Of a stretch of DNA of 64,000 nt, positions 1 to 7,874 are shown piece after piece (position 1 is the stretch's first letter; each line of letters opens with the position of its first letter). The notes below the pieces were generated by a model, which made no database searches, was not told where the DNA came from, and saw only the letters and a list, made by a program, of their open reading frames with translations. The position numbers and the translations under genes are program-made. The stretch is from Lentzea alba (GTDB lineage Bacteria > Actinomycetota > Actinomycetes > Mycobacteriales > Pseudonocardiaceae), in contig NZ_JAAMPJ010000010.1 in assembly GCF_011067745.1 (NCBI RefSeq), positions 310,001 through 374,000 on the forward strand, given 5' to 3'.

Positions 1-2
1 AG

Positions 3-1721
3 GTGAAGTCGATCCCGGTGCGGGTCCACTTCGTGGCCAGATCGGCCGTGAGCAGTCTCGACGCCCGCGACTGCGACGTGTGCGAGCTCAGGAGCGCGTA
101 CGAGACGATGCCGTTGCTGGCCTCGCTGCCGGTCAAGCTCGAGAAGCAGCGCACGTGGATGTTGCGGAACCTGACACCCCGGTCCAAGCGGCGAGCGTTC
201 GAGGAAGAGGCGTCGGACCTCGCCGGAATGCACATCGGCCAGGACGACTGCGTGGCGTACCTCGACTGGAAGTTCGACCTGAGGGAAGCCGCGACCAGCA
301 CGCGGCACCGGCAGTACGTGGTGGAGAAACTCGCCCGCGCCCGCACCGATCCGCAGGTGGGCGACGCGCTGGTCCGGCTCCTCGCGGCGGAGACGAGCTG
401 GCTGCGATCGGCGCCGCTCAGCTTCGTGTCGGTGCGCAAACAGGTGGGCGAACTGGCGAAGAACCTGGTCCTCGGCGACGACGCCCTCCCCGTGGACCCC
501 TCGTTGCAGACCCAGGCGCTGATCCTGCTCGCGGCGGTGCAACCCCTCGAGTTCATCCGGCACTTCGCGGAGCTGATCTCGAGCACCGAGCACAGGGTCG
601 TCAGTGGCCAGATCCTGCTGGAGGCGCTCCGGATCATCGTGGGACCGGCCGCGCCGTGGAGAACCTCTCGGGAGGAACTGGTTCAGCTCTTCCTCCACGA
701 GCTCAACATGATCGAGGCGGACCTCAGGGGCCGGACCGGCGGTCAGGCGGTGACCTACGGTCGCGCGACCCTGTCCGACATCCGCTACCTCATCTCACAC
801 GCACGCCGCAGGCTGCTGCCCGTCCCGATCGACAAGCAGAGCGCCTGGGCGGGACTGCGCAACTACCGCCGGTCGGTCGACGAGCACACGTACGAGAACA
901 TCATGTTCCTGGTGATCGGGACCATCGACTACCTGGCGAAGGGGGTGCCGGCTGATCGGCGTGCGATCAGCGACGACTGGCGCAGGTGCGCCAACTTCCT
1001 GACCCTCGACGTGCTGCCCAACCTCGTGCCGCTGCGCGAGTACCTGTTGAGCAGGCAGGTGCTCAGCGGGTTGACGGGAGCCGACGTGAGCCGCTGGGAG
1101 GACGTCGTCAAGGGCGGCGGGGCGCAGCGGGTCGACAGCATCACCAACAACATCGAGTCCATTCTGGACAGTGCGGACGGGTCGGAGGTGTCGGTCGGCA
1201 CGCTCCTGGCCGATCTGCGGTGGTGGGACCGGCACTTCCTGACCGCGATCGTCGAACCGGGAGTCTCCGACAAGGGCGCCTTCCTCACGGAGATAGTGCA
1301 GAAGTGCCCGGCCGACCCGGTCGCGGCGCTCAAGCACGTCTTCGCGGACACGAAGGTCGTCGTGGACCGCGGTCGCGAGCAGGTGCCGGCGTCGTCACTG
1401 CTCGCCTTCTGCACCGACGACCTCCTGCGCGAGGCGTTCGGGCACGTGCGTGTGAACGCCGAGAAGTACCACCGGACCGACGGAGCCGACGAGCTGGAGT
1501 TCGAGATCGTCGTCCGGGTTCCGGAAGACCGGCCCGGGCAGATCGCGGTGTCGATCCGCAACACCAACAGCGTGCCCGGAACCCAGGGCAGGGGCCGGGG
1601 CCTGCGCACGCTCCGGGACCGGCTCAAGGCCTTCGACGCCCGCCTGGAGACGATCGACGACGTGGCGCCGCCGTGGTCGTTCGGAGTCCTGATCACCCTC
1701 GAGCGCTGGAGGATGCACTGA
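3..1721 (+). CDS. GHKL ATPase / histidine-kinase-like protein, 5' end probably outside window
   Basis: The reading frame is open to the first bases of the window; the GTG at position 3 has no visible context, so the true start probably lies upstream. About 500 residues of mostly helical sequence I do not recognise (a C-x2-C pair near residue 27, CDVC) precede a C-terminal GHKL ATPase core. The N-box is seen as HVRVNAEKYH and the glycine-rich lid as GRGRGLRTLRDRL, close to LytS/NarX-type kinases. The usual Asp-x-Gly of the G1 box reads Asn-Thr-Asn, and I see no H-box histidine, so autophosphorylation is doubtful. The stop TGA overlaps the ATG of the receiver-kinase gene by one base, so the two are translationally coupled. 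Role as sensor or ATPase partner of that protein is inference. Confidence 0.6.
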   Translation: MKSIPVRVHFVARSAVSSLDARDCDVCELRSAYETMPLLASLPVKLEKQRTWMLRNLTPRSKRRAFEEEASDLAGMHIGQDDCVAYLDWKFDLREAATSTRHRQYVVEKLARARTDPQVGDALVRLLAAETSWLRSAPLSFVSVRKQVGELAKNLVLGDDALPVDPSLQTQALILLAAVQPLEFIRHFAELISSTEHRVVSGQILLEALRIIVGPAAPWRTSREELVQLFLHELNMIEADLRGRTGGQAVTYGRATLSDIRYLISHARRRLLPVPIDKQSAWAGLRNYRRSVDEHTYENIMFLVIGTIDYLAKGVPADRRAISDDWRRCANFLTLDVLPNLVPLREYLLSRQVLSGLTGADVSRWEDVVKGGGAQRVDSITNNIESILDSADGSEVSVGTLLADLRWWDRHFLTAIVEPGVSDKGAFLTEIVQKCPADPVAALKHVFADTKVVVDRGREQVPASSLLAFCTDDLLREAFGHVRVNAEKYHRTDGADELEFEIVVRVPEDRPGQIAVSIRNTNSVPGTQGRGRGLRTLRDRLKAFDARLETIDDVAPPWSFGVLITLERWRMH

Positions 1722-3382
1722 TGCGCGAAATTCGCGGCTTGCTCGTGGAGGACCTCAAGCAGAACGTCGAACTGATCAAGTCAGCCCTCGGCTTCGAGTT
1801 CGGCAAGGCGTGGAAGTGGACCGTGCAGTGGAGCGTCTGCAACGACCTGACCAGCGCGCGGCTGAAGATCGCCGAGCCGGAGGTGTACGACTTCGCGATC
1901 GTCGACCTCCACCTCGGCGAGGGACAGCTCCAGGGGGTGCCCGCCGTCGAGGACCTGGTGAAGCGCAGCGAGCGGACCTTCGTGGTCGCCGTCACCGGGG
2001 ACCAGGCGATGTTCGCCGAGCACGCCGCCAGAATCGCCGGCCTCGAGGTTCCGCTCATCATCCGCAAGCAGCTCACGAACGACCAGGGTGACTGGGCGTT
2101 TCCCGCACTCGCGGCGAAGATCAGGAAGCGCGTGATCACCCATGATCCCGTCGACAGCCGGACATTGCTCTACGACGACGACAAGATCGGGATGGTGTCG
2201 GTCCTGGAGAGCCTCGGCGGACCGGAGGGCGACATCGAGCACGGCGCCGCCGTGGCACGAAGTCTCGCGATGAGCTGCCTGGAAGACGTCAACATGCAGA
2301 ACCCTCGTTTCCACCTGGGTTATCTCACGGCGGGCAAGTCCGGCGCGCACGTGTGCAAGGTCGACTACAGCGACGAGAACAGGTCGCCCCAGTCGTTCGT
2401 GCTGAAGATCGGCCTCGACAAACGCGCGCTCGAACACGAGCTGCAGGCGAACCGGAGAGCGGCGGAAGCGCTACCGGAACAGACACTCGTGCGGATCCTC
2501 GGCGAGGTGCGGACGGACAGGTCGGGCTATTCCGCGATCATCGCGCGGGTCGCGGACCGGGCACAGCCGCTGAGCGACTGGTTGCGGTCCGGAGCCTCGG
2601 CGACGAGTGCGCGGTCCTTCGCGCACATCCTCTTCGACGAGGTGCTCGGGAGACTTTCCGCTCCACACCTGAAGGACGAGATCCCGATCAGCCAGTGGCT
2701 CCGCTCGTCGGCGATCATGCGGCTGCGCGCCAGGGCGATGGTGGACCGGATCGCCGAGATCCTCGAACACCCCGCCGGGGCGAACCGAGCCGACGCGGCC
2801 GTCCTCCGCCGCGAGATCACGGACTTCGTCGAGCACGGCACGCTGCCCGTCGAGCACCCAGGGCGGTTGGACGGCTCGGTCGTCCTGGTGTCCGGGTTCG
2901 GCGACCTGCACTCCTCGAACGTCCTGGTGCAGCAAGGCCGCAACCCCAACCCGGTGCTCATCGACGCGTCCAGGTTCGGCAGGCACCACTGGGCCGCCGA
3001 TCTCGCCCGGATGACCGTCGACGTCTTCCTCCGGGTGCGTGGTACGGGGGTGAAAGCCTTGCTGTGGGAGGACTTCGCGGAGTCGGCGGACGTGGCCGGC
3101 CGGTTGTGCCCGCGATGCGACCGGACCGAACTCGCCGGCGACGAGGCCGTCGACCACTTCCTCGACGAGGTCGTCACCCAGCTCCCCGGCTACGTGCAGT
3201 TCGAGGGCCTCGACATCAGCGCGGAGAGGTGGCACTGGCAGTGGCACGTCGCGCTGGCGAAGGAGTGGTTCCGCCAGGGATGTCATCCCGACCTGCCGCT
3301 GCCTCGCGGTGTTCTCGCGTTCGTGGCAGGGGCTCATCATCTGCGCACGGCACGAGAGCTCGTCGATCAGCTGACGTTCTGA
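1721..3382 (+). CDS. Receiver domain fused to an aminoglycoside-phosphotransferase-like kinase domain
   Basis: A 553-residue protein. Residues 1-125 look like a response-regulator receiver: acidic pair E10/D11, phosphoacceptor D62 in AIVDLHL, Thr in AVTGD, and a Lys in IIRKQ. From about residue 190 a kinase-like fold follows: Gly-rich GKSGAHV, ion-pair-type Lys in FVLKIG, catalytic loop GDLHSSN (D395, N400) and a metal-binding LIDASRFG (D415). This is the APH/choline-kinase arrangement. I recall a similar domain, called a ternary-complex-associated domain, from bacterial conflict systems, but I cannot confirm membership. It is coupled to the GHKL ATPase gene by a TGATG overlap and ends 7 bp from the convergent STAND gene. 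A plausible model is that phosphorylation of D62 controls the kinase module. The substrate is unknown. Confidence 0.7.
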   Translation: MREIRGLLVEDLKQNVELIKSALGFEFGKAWKWTVQWSVCNDLTSARLKIAEPEVYDFAIVDLHLGEGQLQGVPAVEDLVKRSERTFVVAVTGDQAMFAEHAARIAGLEVPLIIRKQLTNDQGDWAFPALAAKIRKRVITHDPVDSRTLLYDDDKIGMVSVLESLGGPEGDIEHGAAVARSLAMSCLEDVNMQNPRFHLGYLTAGKSGAHVCKVDYSDENRSPQSFVLKIGLDKRALEHELQANRRAAEALPEQTLVRILGEVRTDRSGYSAIIARVADRAQPLSDWLRSGASATSARSFAHILFDEVLGRLSAPHLKDEIPISQWLRSSAIMRLRARAMVDRIAEILEHPAGANRADAAVLRREITDFVEHGTLPVEHPGRLDGSVVLVSGFGDLHSSNVLVQQGRNPNPVLIDASRFGRHHWAADLARMTVDVFLRVRGTGVKALLWEDFAESADVAGRLCPRCDRTELAGDEAVDHFLDEVVTQLPGYVQFEGLDISAERWHWQWHVALAKEWFRQGCHPDLPLPRGVLAFVAGAHHLRTARELVDQLTF

Positions 3383-3389
3383 CCGCCTT

Positions 3390-6338
3390 TCAGTCGTGGA
3401 GCCAGTGCCACAGCGCGTGGAACGGCGAGCCGCTGTCGAGAGCGGAAATCCCTCCAGGCCAGCCGGTGAAGGTGTTCAGCCGGTGGCGCAGTTCCTCCGT
3501 GGTGAGTGGCCTGAAGGGCTGGTGGGAGTGGTCGAAGTCGACGTCCCCGGGCCGCGGGTTCATGGCCCGGGACTGAAGCTCGCCGTACCACGCGAGAAGC
3601 TCCTCGTCGGACATGTGTGAGAAGTAGGGCGGAACCTCGGACTGCCCGACGGCGGTGCTCCGGGACTGGCGCTCACGGCGGCCCGCACCGTCCTCGGGAG
3701 ACTGCGTGGGCTGCATGGGCTGCTCGGGCTGGCCGCCAACGGTTCTCGCCGATGACGCCGGGCGCGGCACGGTGACCGTGCCGGTGCTGATCTTCTTGGC
3801 GGCCTCCGCGCTGTCGTGACGCCACTTCCGGGCTTCCTCGTCGCGTCCGAGTTTCTCGAGCGCGGTCGCCGCTCGGGCGAGGCTGCGGGCGTGCGTGAGG
3901 TGGTCGGCGATGCGCGCTGCCGAGTCGCGTGCCGACGTCTGGACGTGGACCACGTCCTCCCAGCGGCCCTGCGATTCGAGATACGGCGTGACCGCGAACG
4001 CGAGCAGGCACACCTGCTCGTGGAGGCCGGCGCGACCGGCTTCACTGATCACCGCTCGCAGGACCGCTTCCTCCGAGGCGATCCACTCGTTGCCCGCGTT
4101 GGCACTCGCCTCGACGTAGTAGGTGAACATGCGGCGCTCGGCCGCTTCTCGTTCCTTCCTGCTGTCCATCAAATCCCGCGCGTACCGCCGGAGCAGGTCG
4201 TGAACGCGGTACCGGTTCGGCAGGTGCTCCTCCAGCAGATGCTGATCGTGGAGTTCCGCTGTCGCGACGTCGGTTGCCCGGTCGGGTAGCGAGGAGACGG
4301 CACGAACGGCGCCGATGCCGATGTCCGGTCCTGGATGCACACTGATGTCGCGGAACACCCGTTGAGCGTCCGGGCTGAGGTGCTGGTACGACCAGTCGAA
4401 GGTGGCCCGCACGGTGGTGTCGGTCGACACGGACCACCTGGCGCGCATCGCCTCGACGACGTCGGCTAGTGGCACGGTCGAGCGACTGCGCACGTAGGCG
4501 GCTGCCACCGCCAGTGCTACGGGCACCTGACCGCACATGGCGACCAGTTCCTCCGCGGCCTCCGGCTCTTCGGCCACGCGTTCGGTGCCGACGCGATCCG
4601 CGAGGAGCTTCATCGACGCTTCCTTCGACAGCACGTCCAACCGCTGCGTCGAAGCGCCCCACAGCGTGATCGCCTCACCGAGGTTGGAACGGCTCGTCAC
4701 GACGACCTTGTTGCCGTCGCTGCCCGGCAGCAACTGCTCGATCTGACGGACGTCGACGACGTTGTCCAGAACCACGAGTGTCCGGCGTCCCGACAGCAAA
4801 CTCCGGTACAGCGCCGCGCGTGACGTCGTGTCAGCCGGGATGCGGTGACCGGGAACTCCGAGGGCCGTCAGGAAACCGGCGAGGGTGTCAGCCGGATCGG
4901 TGTCGTCGTGGAGCACCGCGAACAGCTGACCGTCCGGAAAGCGGTCGGCCGCCTGATGGGCGAACCGCATGGCCAGCGTCGTCTTGCCCACGCCGCCCAT
5001 ACCGCTGATCACGGCGACACTCGAAGAATCAGCGCTGATGACCTGAGCCCGGAGCTTCTCGAGCTCCTGGTCTCGTCCGACGAACCCCGACACGGCCATC
5101 GGGACCTGCATGGGCACCGGCATCTCGGCCCAGCCACCGGACTCCACGCGCTCGGGAAACCGCGGCAACGGCCGCAGCGTGACGGTGATGAACCCCTGCT
5201 CCTGCAGCACGGTCGGCGCGGGAACGCTGGTGCCGTCACACTCGCTCAGCACCGTCGGAATCCCGGAACCCTCACCCTCCACCAGCCGAACCCAGGACAG
5301 CACGTGCGCGAGCCGGAAGTTGCGCTTGATGGAATGTCCGACGAGCGTCGTCAGGTCCAGGGGCACACCGACCGGCACGTCGCGGCCGAGCCAGGACCCC
5401 GGGCTGCTGATCTCGAGACGGTCGCTGAACAACCGGACGTGCACGCACGCGTGGTCGACGGAGTAGTCGCGATGCACCAAGGCGTTCGCGATGATCTCGC
5501 GCACCGCGATCATCGGGTAGTCGTACACCGGCACGGACTCGGCGCTCACGCTGGACGGCCGCTCACCACGCTGCACCCGCCGGGCAACGAAGTCCCGGGC
5601 GGCGATGATCTGCTCCGCGATCGGACCCTCGAACGTCAGGCTTTCCCGTTGCTCGGCGCGAGTCGCCCCGTAGTACCGCACGCATTTCACCATCGCGGTC
5701 GGGCAGGCCGCGGCGGGGCGTTCACCGAACAGCAGGGCGCCGGTGCGGGTGAGCCTTCCTTCCAGCACGAGCATGCCTCGCTCGAGGAACTCCATGGGGG
5801 TCAGGGCAGCCGGGTGGCGGGCGGCGATCTCCTCGCGCATGGTGTCGCGGAAGTGTTGCAGCGCCGCGTGGTCCAGTCGTACGTCGGTGCTCTGGTCGAG
5901 GAACTGCAGGTCCCGCTGGTCCGGGGCGTCGGCGGTGACGGGCAGGACCATGCCGGGCGGGAAGTGCCTGGCCAGTGCGGCGACCAGGTCGCTCATGCCC
6001 TGCACGGGGTCGTCGCAGTAGCGGGCGACCTTCGTGTTCATGGACAGGTGCTCCACGTAGGCCGACTTCTCCATCAGGACCACGAAGACCCGGTTATTGA
6101 CCCGCCCCGCGTTGACGATCTGGTGCGACCACGTGCTACCGACCGACTTCACGGTCGCGCACAGCACGATGGGTGCGCCCGAGGCGACCGCGGCGTTGGC
6201 CGCGCCGATCAGCGAGTCACCGACGGACACAGTGTCGTTGTGGGCGACGTCGTACCCCGCCTTGCCCAGCGGAACAGCCAGTTCCCGCGCGAGCGATTCC
6301 TCGCCTTCCGCGCAGACGATGTAGACGATCTGGGCCAC
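3390..6338 (-). CDS. TIR-GHKL-NB-ARC STAND protein
   Basis: A 982-residue multidomain protein. Residues 1-125 are a TIR fold (AGYDV, VGDSLIGA, STWSHQIV). Residues 140-400 match the ATP-binding C-terminal part of Schlafen/AlbA_2-type proteins, with AVREIIANALVHRDY (N285) and GEGSGIP. An NB-ARC NTPase follows: FVGRDQEL, Walker A GMGGVGKTT (K452), Walker B TLVVLDN, GQVPVAL, and the winged-helix VHDLLRRYA. About 170 residues of TPR-like helices and a low-complexity linker lead to an unrecognised C-terminal block of about 80 residues (YFSHMSDEELLAWYGEL). In the TIR, the position of the NADase glutamate (W plus 4) is Ile. The GTG start follows AGGTGA and lies 6 bp after the small TIR gene, so they form an operon. 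By family analogy this is a sensor ATPase of an anti-phage or programmed-death system; its function here is inferred. Confidence 0.75.
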   Translation of the reverse strand: MAQIVYIVCAEGEESLARELAVPLGKAGYDVAHNDTVSVGDSLIGAANAAVASGAPIVLCATVKSVGSTWSHQIVNAGRVNNRVFVVLMEKSAYVEHLSMNTKVARYCDDPVQGMSDLVAALARHFPPGMVLPVTADAPDQRDLQFLDQSTDVRLDHAALQHFRDTMREEIAARHPAALTPMEFLERGMLVLEGRLTRTGALLFGERPAAACPTAMVKCVRYYGATRAEQRESLTFEGPIAEQIIAARDFVARRVQRGERPSSVSAESVPVYDYPMIAVREIIANALVHRDYSVDHACVHVRLFSDRLEISSPGSWLGRDVPVGVPLDLTTLVGHSIKRNFRLAHVLSWVRLVEGEGSGIPTVLSECDGTSVPAPTVLQEQGFITVTLRPLPRFPERVESGGWAEMPVPMQVPMAVSGFVGRDQELEKLRAQVISADSSSVAVISGMGGVGKTTLAMRFAHQAADRFPDGQLFAVLHDDTDPADTLAGFLTALGVPGHRIPADTTSRAALYRSLLSGRRTLVVLDNVVDVRQIEQLLPGSDGNKVVVTSRSNLGEAITLWGASTQRLDVLSKEASMKLLADRVGTERVAEEPEAAEELVAMCGQVPVALAVAAAYVRSRSTVPLADVVEAMRARWSVSTDTTVRATFDWSYQHLSPDAQRVFRDISVHPGPDIGIGAVRAVSSLPDRATDVATAELHDQHLLEEHLPNRYRVHDLLRRYARDLMDSRKEREAAERRMFTYYVEASANAGNEWIASEEAVLRAVISEAGRAGLHEQVCLLAFAVTPYLESQGRWEDVVHVQTSARDSAARIADHLTHARSLARAATALEKLGRDEEARKWRHDSAEAAKKISTGTVTVPRPASSARTVGGQPEQPMQPTQSPEDGAGRRERQSRSTAVGQSEVPPYFSHMSDEELLAWYGELQSRAMNPRPGDVDFDHSHQPFRPLTTEELRHRLNTFTGWPGGISALDSGSPFHALWHWLHD

Positions 6339-6344
6339 CGCGCA

Positions 6345-6731
6345 TCACCTGATCGCGGCGAGCAGCGCTCGGACGCCGGCCGCCCAGTCCGTGGTGAGGT
6401 CCGCGTACTTCAGATCGGCCAGGATCGCGGGCGGTTCGCCGCCGGTGAGCCGGACGGGCAGCAGCTTGACGCCGTGGCCGTTGAGCTGCCGCGCCAGCGC
6501 CGACATCCACTCCCTGCTCATCCACGGGCTCGTCGAGCCGGAACTGGAGTAGCACAGCACGACGTACGCCGAGCCGGTCAGCCCCTCGTCCATCTTCCCG
6601 ATGATCGAGTCGCCCAGGTCGATCTCCCACGTGTCGAGCCAGACGTCGTGGCCGGCTTTGCGCAGGTCCTCCGCGAGCAGTTCGGCAGGACGCTCGTCGG
6701 CGAGCCGGTGACTGACGAAGACCGTGCTCAC
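6345..6731 (-). CDS. Single-domain TIR protein (candidate NADase effector)
   Basis: A 128-residue protein that is almost entirely one TIR_2-type domain: TVFVSHRLADE, AGHDVWLDTWEIDLGDSI, YVVLCYSSS and SPWMSREW. The last motif places a Glu four residues after the Trp, the position of the catalytic glutamate in NAD-cleaving TIR domains. I chose the GTG at 6731 because GGAGG sits 5 nt upstream; ATG codons at 6755 and 6791 would add residues not typical of the domain and have no good ribosome-binding site. It is the first gene of the operon with the STAND protein. Inference: this is the effector whose activity depends on the STAND partner. It could instead be a signalling TIR that makes a cyclic ADP-ribose second messenger. 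Confidence 0.75.
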   Translation of the reverse strand: MSTVFVSHRLADERPAELLAEDLRKAGHDVWLDTWEIDLGDSIIGKMDEGLTGSAYVVLCYSSSGSTSPWMSREWMSALARQLNGHGVKLLPVRLTGGEPPAILADLKYADLTTDWAAGVRALLAAIR

Positions 6732-6773
6732 GACGTCCTCCAGGTTCAAGGACATCAACAATAACCCGCGGCA

Positions 6774-6810
6774 GAATTCCAGCCCATTCATTCCTGATGG
6801 ACTGGAATTC
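6774..6810. repeat. Inverted repeat upstream of the TIR gene
   Basis: GAATTCCAG at 6774-6782 is mirrored exactly by CTGGAATTC at 6802-6810, with a 19-nt spacer. It lies between the polyester-hydrolase stop and the TIR start, both transcribed on the minus strand. It could be a terminator hairpin without a U-tract or an operator for the TIR operon. Confidence 0.5.
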
Positions 6811-6827
6811 CGCGCGACTGCTCAGAT

Positions 6828-7688
6828 TCAGGAGTGCGGGCAGGTGTCGCGGTACTCCTCGATCAGCGTGCTGCGGGCCGGCGGCGGGCAGAGGAACTGC
6901 TCGTAGCGGGTGTCGTTGTCGATGAACCGCTTGAGCCACGAGATGCTGTACTTCGCGATCGTCGTGTTGGACGAGATCGGCGCCAGGTGCGAGGCGTTGT
7001 TGAGCTCCAGGTACGCCTTGTCCAAGGTGGACGGCAAACTCGTGTAGAACGGCTCGGAGTGCGACGCGACAGGGGCGATGGAGTCGTTCTCGGCGCCGAT
7101 CACCAGCGTCGGCACCCGCACCGACGACCAGTTCTTCGTGGTGTGCCAGCCGGTCAGCGGGATCGCCGCCTGCAGGGCCGGCCGCTGGCTGGCCGCGCGC
7201 AGGGAGCCGCCACCGCCCATCGAGTGCCCCATGACGCCCAGCCGGGTGGCGTCGACCCGCGTCCGCACGGTGCTCTGCTGGGTGACGTAGTCGAGCGCTG
7301 CGAGCAGTTGCGACGCACGGCTGTCGGGCTGGTCGAAGATGCTGTTCGTGTCGATGGTGATCACCACGAAGCCCTGCGACGCGAGCCGCGGGCCCAGCCA
7401 CGAGATGGTGGCCTGCGTGCCGGTGTAGCCGGGGGAGATGGCGACCGCACCGAACGTGCCGGACGCGGTGCTGGTCGGGTAGTAGATGGTGCCGCCGCCG
7501 AAGCCGCCGACCAGGGACGACACGGTGGTTTCGGACACGGCGAACGGGCCGCGTGACGCCTCGATGCTCGCGACGGTCGGCGCGGGGCCGCGTTCGTACG
7601 GGTTGGCTGCGGCTTGGGCGGTGGCCTGGGAGGTGCCGGTGGCGAGCACCAGCGACAGTGCGAGGGGGAGCAGGGTGCGGAGTTGCAC
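6828..7688 (-). CDS. Secreted polyester hydrolase, cutinase/PETase family
   Basis: A 286-residue secreted alpha/beta hydrolase strongly resembling Thermobifida cutinases and PET hydrolases. Landmarks are the mature start ANPYERGP, GFGGGTIYYP, oxyanion-hole region SPGYTGTQA, nucleophile elbow GHSMGGG (S156), aromatic-clamp stretch TGWHTTKNWSS, acid Asp in GAENDSIAP, catalytic His in NASHLAP, and a C-terminal Cys pair (FLCPPP ... DTCPHS). I use GTG 7688 because it gives a normal signal peptide (basic start, LLPLALSLVLATG, AQA cleavage site near residue 26); the preferred ribosome site is weak. The residue after the catalytic His is Leu, where Thermobifida enzymes carry Phe and Ideonella PETase carries Ser. 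It diverges from a LuxR-type regulator with 186 bp between them. The natural substrate is probably cutin or another polyester; PET activity is untested. Confidence 0.88.
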   Translation of the reverse strand: MQLRTLLPLALSLVLATGTSQATAQAAANPYERGPAPTVASIEASRGPFAVSETTVSSLVGGFGGGTIYYPTSTASGTFGAVAISPGYTGTQATISWLGPRLASQGFVVITIDTNSIFDQPDSRASQLLAALDYVTQQSTVRTRVDATRLGVMGHSMGGGGSLRAASQRPALQAAIPLTGWHTTKNWSSVRVPTLVIGAENDSIAPVASHSEPFYTSLPSTLDKAYLELNNASHLAPISSNTTIAKYSISWLKRFIDNDTRYEQFLCPPPARSTLIEEYRDTCPHS

Positions 7689-7874
7689 GGCGTTGTACAC
7701 CTCTATTCGGCAGGGGAACAGGGGAACGTTTCGACCCTGCAGCGGCGGCGCGCGGGTCCGCATCGGTGCAACCACCGGTCTCGGCGGGGAGCTTCGGCGG
7801 GAAAACTAACAGCGGTAGGTGAAATTCGCTCGGAACCCTTCCGTCGGTTGTCAAGGGGCCGCAAGACTGGCCGG

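Noticed and set aside
4845..6764. A 639-codon plus-strand open frame
   Set aside because: It is antisense to the NB-ARC and TIR genes and gives Arg/Gly/His-rich sequence without recognisable domains.
7614..7874. In-frame upstream extension of the LuxR-type gene
   Set aside because: It would overlap the polyester hydrolase signal-peptide region and the shared promoter area and is not family-like.
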